A DNA stretch of 54,698 nucleotides from Saprospiraceae bacterium (GTDB lineage Bacteria; Bacteroidota; Bacteroidia; Chitinophagales; Saprospiraceae): contig JAIXOO010000413.1 of assembly GCA_027486765.1 (NCBI GenBank), positions 1 to 54,698 of the forward strand, written 5' to 3'. The translations under genes were made by a program, and so were the position numbers. The notes beneath the pieces are model-generated. The model did not search any database and was not told where the DNA came from. It saw only the letters and a program-made list of their open reading frames with translations. Every line of letters begins with the position of its first letter. The first letter of the stretch is position 1. Shown in pieces: positions 26,689-34,152 of the stretch.

Positions 26689-27513
26689 CTACCGTTCCAC
26701 CAACTCAGGACTATGCGTAAAAACAATCCTACAGTCTGGATGCAATCGGGCAAAATCCCGCAACTCCCCAAAGGTTCTCTTATACGCCCCCCAATCGTCA
26801 AAAAATAAACGCACAATCGACCTGGGCAGAATACCTGCCCGCCAGGGCTCCAATTGCCAGGCGGCATCAGCGGCTAAAAAAACCGGGCCTTCCGGTGTTT
26901 GCAACACAGCACCCAATTGCCCCCGCCCATGCCCCGGTAAGGCGTAAAGCTGAATACTTCCATCGCCAAACAGGTCGTAAGCGCTGTCGGCTTTTTTCAA
27001 TTGACCCAAGTCTGAGTCTGGAATACCATAAATACGCTGCTCCAAATCCGCCGGGATCAGATCCGGCAAAATTCCCTTACTCACCGCAGCCCAGCCCTTC
27101 ACTGAACTGGCTTGCGCCCAAGCCGAAGCACTACAGATCACTTCGGCATTTGGAAAATCCTGCAAACCCGCAATGTGATCGCCATGAAAATGAGAAAGTA
27201 TGATGGTTTTGATTTGATCGGGAGCATAACCCAAAGCTTTTAGTCGCTCAAGGGCGGTTTCATGCGCTTCCAAAAACACCGGAGTCATTAAGGCATATAG
27301 CTTATAAGGCCACCGGGCAGTGGCCTCTCGAAAACGCGGCGCGTAACCGGTATCAAACAAAATCAAGCCCTGCTCAGGATGCTCAATCAAAGCCCAGGTC
27401 GCGTAAAAACGGCAGCGTTTTTGCCCCTGTACAGGATCAACAACTCGGCCATGCGAGACACAATAACCAGAATGAAAAATGTGGAGCTTTACGCTTGAGT
27501 AGCCTGGTACCAT
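26689..27513 (-). CDS. Metallo-beta-lactamase-fold hydrolase (lactonase-like)
   Basis: A 274-residue soluble protein without signal peptide. The zinc motif is H108-F-H110-G-D112-H113 (LSHFHGDHIAG), with later ligands in LPGHGRGQLG and FLAADAAW. The spacing resembles N-acyl-homoserine-lactone lactonases and related MBL hydrolases, but many members of this group act on other lactones or are uncharacterised. It starts inside the last 25 bases of the upstream epimerase gene, so the two are cotranscribed and coupled. The epimerase partner suggests small-molecule or lipid modification instead of quorum quenching; this is inference. Confidence 0.85.
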   Translation of the reverse strand: MVPGYSSVKLHIFHSGYCVSHGRVVDPVQGQKRCRFYATWALIEHPEQGLILFDTGYAPRFREATARWPYKLYALMTPVFLEAHETALERLKALGYAPDQIKTIILSHFHGDHIAGLQDFPNAEVICSASAWAQASSVKGWAAVSKGILPDLIPADLEQRIYGIPDSDLGQLKKADSAYDLFGDGSIQLYALPGHGRGQLGAVLQTPEGPVFLAADAAWQLEPWRAGILPRSIVRLFFDDWGAYKRTFGELRDFARLHPDCRIVFTHSPELVER

Positions 27514-28496
27514 GTCACAAATTCTTTGACACCATCCTCCGTGCTTTGAATGGGTGTGTAATTTAATTTTTCCCGCGCCTTACTGATGTCCATGGTCATG
27601 GAAGTGCTCAAAATGCCTACACTGTAACGGGTCAAGGCGGGTTCGCGCCCACCCATAAAGTAGCGATGGATAAACTCATTGAGGCTTGCTGCGGTTAAAG
27701 CGACAATGGCGGGTACTTTTTTAGTCACTGGTGGTAAATTCAAAGCTTTGAGGAAAAGGCTGATGCTCTCCCAGAGCGGTTTAGGTTCTCCATTGGTGAT
27801 GTTGTACACTTCCCCGAAGGCGCTGTGCTCAGCATTCAGGCAACATTCGACCGCCCGGATGACATTGGCCACACAAGTCAGGTCGACAATGTTTTTGCCA
27901 TCCCCTATAATTTTGAGCCGCCCTTCGTGGTAGGCCCGCAAAACCCGAGGAAAGATCACTGCATCTTCTGCCCCAATGATGGCCCGGGGGCGCAGGGCAA
28001 TGGTTTCAAAATCGGGGCGATTCAAACGCAAGGTTTCCTGCTCGGCCTGATATTTGGTCACTGCGTAGTGATTCACCATGGGGTCGGGCAGTGGGTCAGA
28101 TTCTTTGATGTTGAACCGATCCTGATAGGTGAAATACACACTTGGAGTGGAAATGAGGATGAAACGCCGCGTCCCTTGCGCTTGCGCAACCTGCAATAAA
28201 TTGAGCGTAGATTTTACATTGGCGTCGTAAAATTCCTGATAGGTTCCCCATGGCGAGGACAAACCCGCACAATGAATCACGACATCGGCACCTAAGGCCA
28301 ATCTTTCACAATCGGCCAATTTGGTTAGATCAGCGGATTCAAACCGGCAACCCAAAGCTTCAAATTCCGCTTTGCGCTCATTCCGACGCCCAGTGCCCAA
28401 CACCTCGGCTTGCGGATACGTTTGACGGAGGCTTTTCAGCAATCGTCCACCTACAAAGCCTGATGCACCAGTGATGAGGATTTTTTTGGGAAACAC
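27489..28496 (-). CDS. NAD(P)-dependent epimerase/dehydratase (extended SDR)
   Basis: A 335-residue protein if started at GTG 28496, giving (M)FPKKILITGASGFVGGRLLK. The ATG frame from 28577 would translate repeat E and is rejected. The Rossmann motif is TGASGFVGG, and the active site shows YAVTKYQAE (Tyr-x3-Lys) with Ser in ISTPSVYF. Later family features include LRPRAIIG and the substrate region VYNITNGEP. The fold matches sterol/3-beta-hydroxysteroid or sugar-type extended SDRs (RLRPRAIIGAED); the substrate is not known. It lies between panD with repeat E and the MBL-fold gene it overlaps. The GTG is only 7 bases from the edge of repeat E. Confidence 0.85.
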   Translation of the reverse strand: MFPKKILITGASGFVGGRLLKSLRQTYPQAEVLGTGRRNERKAEFEALGCRFESADLTKLADCERLALGADVVIHCAGLSSPWGTYQEFYDANVKSTLNLLQVAQAQGTRRFILISTPSVYFTYQDRFNIKESDPLPDPMVNHYAVTKYQAEQETLRLNRPDFETIALRPRAIIGAEDAVIFPRVLRAYHEGRLKIIGDGKNIVDLTCVANVIRAVECCLNAEHSAFGEVYNITNGEPKPLWESISLFLKALNLPPVTKKVPAIVALTAASLNEFIHRYFMGGREPALTRYSVGILSTSMTMDISKAREKLNYTPIQSTEDGVKEFVTWYQATQA

Positions 28497-28503
28497 GATA
28501 AAT

Positions 28504-28622
28504 GTTATGAATGATGAGTGATGAATGATGAATGATGAATGGCTACCGCAGCGATTTTGACCATTAGTGTCGATCAAGTCGCTGCGGTAGCCATTTATAA
28601 CTCATCATTCATCACTCATAAC
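28504..28622. repeat. Word-iterated inverted repeat E (ATGATGA heptamers, GGCTACCGC core)
   Basis: The left arm is five in-register heptamers (GTTATGA, ATGATGA, GTGATGA, ATGATGA, ATGATGA), then AT and the core GGCTACCGCAGCGA. The right arm carries four complementary heptamers, so the arms differ by one unit. The right edge touches the panD stop (28622-28624) and the left edge lies 7 bases from the epimerase start. Confidence 0.9.
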
Positions 28623-28972
28623 TATTTTACAATGCGGTTGTTCTCATCCGGGAAAACAATCCAAGGCTTAAACGTCTTTGCTTCTTCAAAGTCTAGCCAG
28701 GCGTACCCAATGATGATGAGGATGTCGCCCACTTGTACCCGGCGGGCAGCAGCTCCGTTGAGGCAAATCATGCCCGAGCCCCTTTCCCCCTTGATGATGT
28801 AGGTTTCGAGGCGTTCACCATTGTTGTTGTTGACGATTTGGACACGTTCGCCTTCAATAAGGTTGGCTGCGTCTAGCAAGTCTTCATCGATGGTGATGCT
28901 GCCGATGTAGTTCAGGTTGGCCTCCGTGACCTTCACCCGGTGAATTTTGGATTTGAATCTTTGGATCAACAT
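28622..28972 (-). CDS. panD: Aspartate 1-decarboxylase
   Basis: A 116-residue protein from ATG 28972; starting three codons upstream would break the family numbering. It makes beta-alanine from aspartate for pantothenate and coenzyme A synthesis. The proenzyme is cut between Gly24 and Ser25 ([11 protein letters not shown]), which creates the pyruvoyl cofactor; Tyr and Lys9 (SKIHRV) are as in other Pan[20 protein letters not shown] is the other family block. A perfect TATCTTTG -7 element ends 7 bases before the ATG, so the transcript may be nearly leaderless. It is the first gene of a panD, epimerase, MBL-fold run with repeat E between the first two. Confidence 0.96.
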   Translation of the reverse strand: MLIQRFKSKIHRVKVTEANLNYIGSITIDEDLLDAANLIEGERVQIVNNNNGERLETYIIKGERGSGMICLNGAAARRVQVGDILIIIGYAWLDFEEAKTFKPWIVFPDENNRIVK

Positions 28973-28978
28973 AGGGTA

Positions 28979-28986
28979 CAAAGATA
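28979..28986 (-). promoter_or_regulatory. Putative -7 element (TATCTTTG) of panD
   Basis: On the minus strand TATCTTTG occupies 28986-28979, a full TAnnTTTG match. The expected -33 position falls inside the arm of repeat C (from 29002), where no TTTG is present. The ATG is 7 bases downstream, predicting a leaderless or nearly leaderless mRNA. Confidence 0.4.
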
Positions 28987-29001
28987 AGGACTTTTGTGGA
29001 A

Positions 29002-29121
29002 GTTGAGAAGGTTGAGGGAGGTTGAGAAGGTTTAGGCTACCGCGAGCGACTTAGACTCATCCATTGTCTAAGTCGCTCGCGGTAGCCTAAACCTTCTCAA
29101 CTTTCTCAACCTTCCTCAACC
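29002..29121. repeat. Word-iterated inverted repeat C (9/10-mer arms, GGCTACCGC core)
   Basis: Left arm GTTGAGAAG-GTTGAGGGAG-GTTGAGAAG-GTTTAG, core GGCTACCGCGAGCGACTTAG paired with its complement, right arm of CTCAACC words. It lies between two divergent genes (panD and dnaN), so it cannot act as a terminator for either. Confidence 0.9.
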
Positions 29122-29164
29122 TAATCAATTTGTTTCCCGCAAAACATTACCAGTCCCCAATCAG

Positions 29165-29221
29165 TTTTCCACAAGTTGTTAATATTTGGCCAGAAAAAAT
29201 CAACCACAAACATTACCTTTG
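29165..29221 (+). promoter_or_regulatory. dnaN promoter region with one DnaA-box-like site
   Basis: TACCTTTG (29214-29221) fits the -7 consensus and lies 43 bases before the ATG. The nearest TTTG (29185-29188) is 25 bases upstream, longer than usual. TTTTCCACA (29165-29173) is one base from the DnaA box TTATCCACA, so DnaA control of dnaN is possible. Confidence 0.4.
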
Positions 29222-29264
29222 TGGTTTAACCTAAGTAACTTACCCGGAAAAAGGACTACACGTC

Positions 29265-30383
29265 ATGAAGTTTAGCGTATCATCATCAGAGTTACTGAAG
29301 CAATTGCAAGTTGCCGCCGGTTCGATTGGCTCAAACCCCGTTTTGCCCATTCTGGAGGACTTCTTGTTCAGCATTGCCGACAATAAGCTGACCATTTCTG
29401 CTACCGATCTGGATACCGCCATCACCACCCATATGGACGTGATGGCCGATACCGATGGAACAGTGGCGGTGCCAGCCAAAATTTTATTGGATACGCTAAA
29501 AGCGCTGCCCCAACAACCCATCACGTTTACCATTGACGAAAACACCTTCGGCATTGAAATCACTTCCGCTTATGGTAAGTACCGTTTGTCGGGAGAAAAT
29601 GGGCAGGATTTTCCGGCAATTCCCGAACCAGAGTCTGGGGATGACACCATCACATTGCCTTCCAATGCCTTGATCCAGGGGGTGAACAAAACCTTGTTTG
29701 CGACCAGCAACGACGAGTTGCGCATGGCCATGATGGGGGTTTATTTTCAGGTAGATTTCAGCAAAATCACCATGGTGGCCACCGATGCCCACAAATTGGT
29801 GCGCTACACCTTCACCGATTTGAGCAGCGAGGTGAGTACTTCTTTTATTTTGCCAAAAAAAGCATTGAACCTCCTCAAAAACGTATTGCCGGCAGGTACC
29901 GAGGTGAAAATGTCTTTCAATAAAGCCAACGCGTTTTTCAGTTTCAACGATACCCAAATTTCTTGCCGCTTGATTGATTCGCGCTACCCGGATTACCATG
30001 CGGTGATTCCAGTGGACAACCCAAATCTGCTGACGATAGCCCGTGCGGATTTTGCCAGCTCGCTGCGCCGCATCGCGATTTACGCCAACAAGACCACCAA
30101 CCAGGTGATTTTGAACGTGTCGCAAGGTACCTTGATTGTTTCGGCGCAAGACCTTGATTTTTCCAATGAAGCCACCGAAAAACTGACTTGTACTTACGAC
30201 GGCGACCCACTGATGATTGGGTTCAATGCCAAGTTTTTGCTAGAAATGTTGACGGTACTGGAATCCGACGAAGTGCGCATGGAATTGTCTACTTCTACTC
30301 GTGCCGGGATTTTGTTGCCTGTGGAGGAAGTACCTGGTGAAGACATTTTGATGCTGGTGATGCCAGTGATGTTGAGCAACTAA
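29265..30383 (+). CDS. dnaN: DNA polymerase III beta subunit (sliding clamp)
   Basis: A 372-residue protein, the normal length for the clamp. The three repeated clamp domains are visible (start MKFSVSSSELLKQLQVAAGS, middle GVNKTLFATSNDELRMAMMG, C-terminal LTIARADFASSLRRIAIYAN). The end EDILMLVMPVML replaces the usual YVIMPMRL in the partner-binding cleft. It forms a dimeric ring that tethers replicative polymerase to DNA. The gene stands alone here, without dnaA or recF; it is followed by a hairpin at 30397-30431. Confidence 0.97.
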   Translation: MKFSVSSSELLKQLQVAAGSIGSNPVLPILEDFLFSIADNKLTISATDLDTAITTHMDVMADTDGTVAVPAKILLDTLKALPQQPITFTIDENTFGIEITSAYGKYRLSGENGQDFPAIPEPESGDDTITLPSNALIQGVNKTLFATSNDELRMAMMGVYFQVDFSKITMVATDAHKLVRYTFTDLSSEVSTSFILPKKALNLLKNVLPAGTEVKMSFNKANAFFSFNDTQISCRLIDSRYPDYHAVIPVDNPNLLTIARADFASSLRRIAIYANKTTNQVILNVSQGTLIVSAQDLDFSNEATEKLTCTYDGDPLMIGFNAKFLLEMLTVLESDEVRMELSTSTRAGILLPVEEVPGEDILMLVMPVMLSN

Positions 30384-30396
30384 TCCTTGAAAATAG

Positions 30397-30431
30397 GTGG
30401 AGAAATTTTTTATTCAAAGAAATTTCTCCAC
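30397..30431 (+). terminator. dnaN terminator hairpin
   Basis: GTGGAGAAATTT (30397-30408) pairs perfectly with AAATTTCTCCAC (30420-30431) across an 11-base loop, 14 bases past the dnaN stop. Only a short T run (CCCTTTTG) follows, so termination may be moderate. Confidence 0.55.
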
Positions 30432-30477
30432 GCCCTTTTGCCCCACTATAAAATGTTGAGTACCCAATAAACCGTAA

Positions 30478-30936
30478 ATGAAACACTCCATCATTCTGCT
30501 AGGCATGGCCATCGCCTTGCTGGCAGCTTGTAAACAACAAGCCGAACTTCCCAAAACGCCTGAAGAAGTAGTCAAAGCCTACCAGGCTTATTACGATCAA
30601 AATCGTTTTGATGAAGCCAAAGCGCTCAGCACCCTGGCGGAACAAAGCCGCCTCGACAATCTGGCGAAAATGATGCTGGAGCAATCCGCAGATTCCACCC
30701 AACTCACCACCTCTTTTCTTTCGCTACAATGCCGCACCAAGGGCGATTCTGCCTTTTGTCAATGCCGCTGCAAAGATCAATACGAGACTTACAACATCGA
30801 GTTTGTGCTGCTGCGGCGCAAAAACCAATGGTTCATCGATGCGCCCAAGGAGGTAAAGTACGATTACGACATTCCAGATGTGGATGCAGGGGTAGATACC
30901 TTGTTTAATTTGTTGGATGTGGAAAGGGAGCAGTAG
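30478..30936 (+). CDS. Small lipoprotein, DUF4878-like
   Basis: A 152-residue protein with a clear lipoprotein signal, MKHSIILLGMAIALLAACKQ, where Cys18 is the lipidation site. The mature part has TPEEVVKAYQAYYDQNRFDE, helices, and a beta-rich end with WFIDAPKEV, as in small NTF2-like (DUF4878-type) lipoproteins. Cysteines cluster at CRTKGDSAFCQCRC. It probably sits at the periplasmic face of a membrane; the function is unknown. The convergent MuiA-like gene ends at 31122, with repeat F between. Confidence 0.8.
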   Translation: MKHSIILLGMAIALLAACKQQAELPKTPEEVVKAYQAYYDQNRFDEAKALSTLAEQSRLDNLAKMMLEQSADSTQLTTSFLSLQCRTKGDSAFCQCRCKDQYETYNIEFVLLRRKNQWFIDAPKEVKYDYDIPDVDAGVDTLFNLLDVEREQ

Positions 30937-30977
30937 TGAGGGGATTTGATTATCAAGCAATTAATATAATTTTTTTT

Positions 30978-31112
30978 GAGTTACGAGTTACGAGTACATG
31001 ACTTAAGACTTTAGAAGTGGGCTACCGCAGTAACTTAGACACAGCCTTGGTCTAAGCCGCTGCGGTAGCCCACTTCTAAAGTCTTAAGTCATGTACTCGT
31101 AACTCGTAACTC
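30978..31112. repeat. Word-iterated inverted repeat F (heptamer register, near-perfect 63-bp stem)
   Basis: Left arm GAGTTAC-GAGTTAC-GAGTACA-TGACTTA-AGACTTT-AGAAGTG, then GGCTACCGC. The right arm is its complement with about three mismatches over 63 bases and a 9-base loop. It lies between convergent genes, 9 bases before the MuiA-like stop. Confidence 0.92.
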
Positions 31113-31121
31113 AAAAGAGTC

Positions 31122-32774
31122 TTAAGGTTTTGCTACCGTCCGATCCTTTGGATACTTCAGCCAATATTTGAAGCGCAAGGTTTTGCTACCGTACGCTGGA
31201 ACTTCCAGGTGCCAGAGCAACTTGCCAAAGTCAGCCGTGTACTGTGCGCCACTTCTTTCTTCCAGTTCCACCGTAATCTCATCTTGTTTGGATACCGGGA
31301 TCTGATCCAGAATTTCGATGTTGACGGGAATTTTTTTATTGTTTTTAACCACGATGTCGTAGGCCACCAACTCCCGTTTGAAGTTGTTCAGGAACTTAGG
31401 TGTATAGGCCAGATCGGTGGGTTTCACCCGCTTGATGCTGATGTCTTCGTCGCGCCCGAGGGAGAGCAGCAGCGTGTCGGATACCGTTTTGGTGTCAATT
31501 TCTGACTGGCCTACGTAGGTATCTTTGAAGAAAATCTGCGCCGTTCCCGACAAGAGGCCATAGCGACCATAATTCGGAATTTTGGCGAGCAAAAATACCC
31601 CAGGGTCCATTTTAGGTACCGCATGGTATTGGTATATGGCGTCCATTTGTTCTTCCTTGTAGCGGACTGTTTGGGGCTCGGAACCCGATACGATGCTTTG
31701 GGGCGCCGTGATTTCAAATTCTTCGCCACTGGCATTCTCCTCTAGCACTACTTCTTCATCCGTAACAACTACTTCGCCCAAATCACCTGGGCCGGAAGAG
31801 GGTTTGGCCATGTCCCGACGGTCGGCGCTGCGCACCTGCGACTGGGATAGGTTGAAGATATTTTCCCTACTTGGAGCCAGGCCATCATCCAGATTACGAG
31901 CGGGACGAGCAACGTAATAATCAATAAACTGCGGGGTCAAAATGGGGCGGTTGTTGTTACTTAGGGGCCGGGCGGAAGACAATTTGAGTTTGACCGCTTG
32001 CCAATCAAAGCCGGATTGCTGGCTTACTACTGCTTTGTATACCATGCGCAAGGGTTTGTCGACTGCTTCGGCGCGCAGGTCATATGCGGGGGTCCAATAC
32101 GCCTGGGTGATGAAATACACACAGCTGATGTTTAAGGTCTGGGCCGTGGCGGATTCAATTTGCAGGACAATTTCACCGAGTGTTTGGGTCTCGCGGTTGT
32201 TGAGTTTGCGTAGGCGTTCGTTCATCCCCGCCATCTGGCGGTCTTCTTTGCGGCGCTGGAAGGTGATTTCCAATTGGCGGTTTTTGATTTCCGTAAGGCG
32301 ATTGCGGTAGTACTGGGTCATTTCCTTCCAGTCATTGACACTCAGGGTGCTGTGCTCCCCTGCGCCCACGCGTTTTTGGTTTTCTTGCAGGCTGCTTTCT
32401 TCTTTGTTGAGGATTTCATTTTCAGCAACCAGGCGCAGGATGCGGTCGTTCACCGTTTCAATCGAATCCTGCAAGGCCTTGATGGCCGAACCATTGGGCT
32501 GGTTCAACTCGATGGTCGCCCGCCGAAAAAAGGCGGACAATAAATCTGCTTTGCCCTCGATCCGCACCTGAATGCTGTTGGGGTTCAGGTCAACGGGCAG
32601 TTTTTCAAACACAATCTGGTTGCTGCCCGTCGTCAAACGCACTGAGGCGACATTGGTCAGTTTGGCCCCGCTACGGTACACCGTCGCTTCCGTGATGCGT
32701 GAAGGGATGCGGGTTTCGGCCCAGATTTGTAGGCCACTCAAGAGAAATAGGATGATAAAAATGTGTTGTTTCAT
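31122..32774 (-). CDS. Mucoidy inhibitor MuiA-like protein (DUF4140/DUF4139)
   Basis: A 550-residue protein from ATG 32774 (signal MKQHIFIILFLLSGLQIWAE); the longer frame is repeat-free but has no signal and is less likely. Blocks typical of the family: RITEATVYRSGAKLTNVASV (DUF4140 start), a coiled coil at about 105-210, QAYWTPAYDLRAEAVDKPLR and LKLSSARPLSNNNRP (DUF4139), and the C-terminal YGSKTLRFKYWLKYPKD. The name comes from a gene linked to suppression of mucoidy; the molecular role is unknown. It is exported to the periplasm or surface. A low-complexity acidic part lies near 350-375 (VVVTDEEVVLEENASGEEFE). Confidence 0.88.
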   Translation of the reverse strand: MKQHIFIILFLLSGLQIWAETRIPSRITEATVYRSGAKLTNVASVRLTTGSNQIVFEKLPVDLNPNSIQVRIEGKADLLSAFFRRATIELNQPNGSAIKALQDSIETVNDRILRLVAENEILNKEESSLQENQKRVGAGEHSTLSVNDWKEMTQYYRNRLTEIKNRQLEITFQRRKEDRQMAGMNERLRKLNNRETQTLGEIVLQIESATAQTLNISCVYFITQAYWTPAYDLRAEAVDKPLRMVYKAVVSQQSGFDWQAVKLKLSSARPLSNNNRPILTPQFIDYYVARPARNLDDGLAPSRENIFNLSQSQVRSADRRDMAKPSSGPGDLGEVVVTDEEVVLEENASGEEFEITAPQSIVSGSEPQTVRYKEEQMDAIYQYHAVPKMDPGVFLLAKIPNYGRYGLLSGTAQIFFKDTYVGQSEIDTKTVSDTLLLSLGRDEDISIKRVKPTDLAYTPKFLNNFKRELVAYDIVVKNNKKIPVNIEILDQIPVSKQDEITVELEERSGAQYTADFGKLLWHLEVPAYGSKTLRFKYWLKYPKDRTVAKP

Positions 32775-32873
32775 GGTGGTATTTTTTATCGGATAAAGGG
32801 AGGATGCGGAGGGTGGGAAAAATGCATACGGCAGGCGAAAAAAATACCACAACTTTTGGGGGATAATTTGCGC

Positions 32874-34058
32874 CTAACGCTTTTTCTTCTTCTTCCCCCT
32901 CCCCTTCTTTTCAAACACCTCCCCCTCTGACTCCGAAAATGAATCAACATCGTCAACATCAAATCCATCCGCCTCGATTTCGTAATACCGCAAAGCTTCT
33001 TTTAAAACGATAGGATCCTTGGCCAATTTCAAATTGTGCTGATGGGATTTGAGGGTTTCTTTTGCTTCCTTCACCGCCCGCTGGCGCAAGATTTGTGTGG
33101 TAACCGGATTGGGGTGGCAAAGGTTTTGACAGACATAGCCTTCCAAGCCAGGGGCTTTGGCCGCAGCATTGAGCTCCGACTGCAAATCCAGTTCTTGCGC
33201 TTTGAGCACTTGCAGGTAGTATTTGAATTCTTTTTCGGGTAAAAGGACTAAAGTATCGCCCTCTTTTTGCAGGTATTCGGCTTGCAGGCGGAGCAATTCA
33301 AAGAGGTCTTTGCGCTCATAGGCTTCATTGACGCGCTGGATGGCTTCGGTTTTAGCCGCTTTTTTACTTTCATCAATTTCGCGGTCGGGATGGAGCAGGC
33401 GAACAAGGTCGCCGTAGATGTTTTTGCTCACCTTTTGGATGTCCTTTTCTTTTTGGCGCTCCCGTTCTGCTTTTAATTTTTGTTTTTCACTTCTGGCACT
33501 CCTGGCTTCGTTTTCAGCGTGTTCCCGAGCTTCCTCTTGCTTGCGTTCAGCGGCTTCCCGGGCTTTTTCCAGGATTGTTTCCAGGTCATCCTCATCCTCC
33601 ACATCCACCTCCAGGCCAAAAGAACGCAACACTTCTTCCGCCCGCTCCTGAGCGAGCAGTTTTTTTTCCGCCTCCAATTCCTCTAGCGTCTGATCGGCAT
33701 AGTGGTTGTAAATGTCCGTCAAGGCGGAAAAATCCCGATCCCTGTCTTGAAAAAGACTCTGGCAATGCATCAGGATTAAAGTGGCAATTTTTTTGCGGTC
33801 GTTTCGTCCAAAAATTGGAAGGGAATAAGCCCGATGTAAGGCTTGGACTTCTTCCTCCATCAAGTTTTGCTGCTTGACATAGAGGGGTAGGATTTCCTGA
33901 TGGTAAAAGGCCAAACCCGAACTCACTTGGGCCTGCAGTGCTTCGAATTGCAGTTTGAGTTGGTTGATCTTGTTGAGCAAGGTGTTGAACTCCTTGTAAC
34001 GTTTTGCCCGCGAACTAGTATCATTTTGCGCAACTTCGATGCTGATTGGCTTTTTCAT
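32874..34058 (-). CDS. J-domain-like protein with long coiled coil
   Basis: A 394-residue cytoplasmic protein from ATG 34058 (MKKPISIEVAQNDTSSRAKR); the longer frame is not supported. Residues 1-215 are largely coiled coil with charged stretches (EAREHAENEARSARSEKQKL). A J-domain-like helix pair follows, with the Hsp70-stimulating motif His223-Pro-Asp225 in VRLLHPDREIDE and a following helix EAIQRVNEAYERKDLFELLR. Helix I of a full J-domain is not evident. The C-terminus is acidic and then strongly basic (KKGRGKKKKKR). It may recruit a DnaK chaperone to a client held by the coiled coil; clients are unknown. It is divergent from the TPR gene at 34153. Confidence 0.78.
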   Translation of the reverse strand: MKKPISIEVAQNDTSSRAKRYKEFNTLLNKINQLKLQFEALQAQVSSGLAFYHQEILPLYVKQQNLMEEEVQALHRAYSLPIFGRNDRKKIATLILMHCQSLFQDRDRDFSALTDIYNHYADQTLEELEAEKKLLAQERAEEVLRSFGLEVDVEDEDDLETILEKAREAAERKQEEAREHAENEARSARSEKQKLKAERERQKEKDIQKVSKNIYGDLVRLLHPDREIDESKKAAKTEAIQRVNEAYERKDLFELLRLQAEYLQKEGDTLVLLPEKEFKYYLQVLKAQELDLQSELNAAAKAPGLEGYVCQNLCHPNPVTTQILRQRAVKEAKETLKSHQHNLKLAKDPIVLKEALRYYEIEADGFDVDDVDSFSESEGEVFEKKGRGKKKKKR

Positions 34059-34152
34059 GGGGCGAAAGTAACTGAAAAAGTGCAATCCCCGAATCCATTT
34101 AAATAAGCTTTTTTCTTCATTTTCCCGTATCTTCGCCCTAATTATAATCCAC

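Noticed and set aside
28497-28577. N-terminal extension of the epimerase through repeat E
   Set aside because: It would translate repeat arms; the GTG at 28496 gives the normal Rossmann-fold start.
28973-29264. A possible replication origin next to dnaN
   Set aside because: Only one weak DnaA-box-like site is present, with no dnaA, no box cluster and no distinct AT-rich unwinding tract; most of the gap is repeat C.
29496-30149. A 217-residue frame on the - strand
   Set aside because: It is a shadow inside dnaN, which is full length and well conserved.
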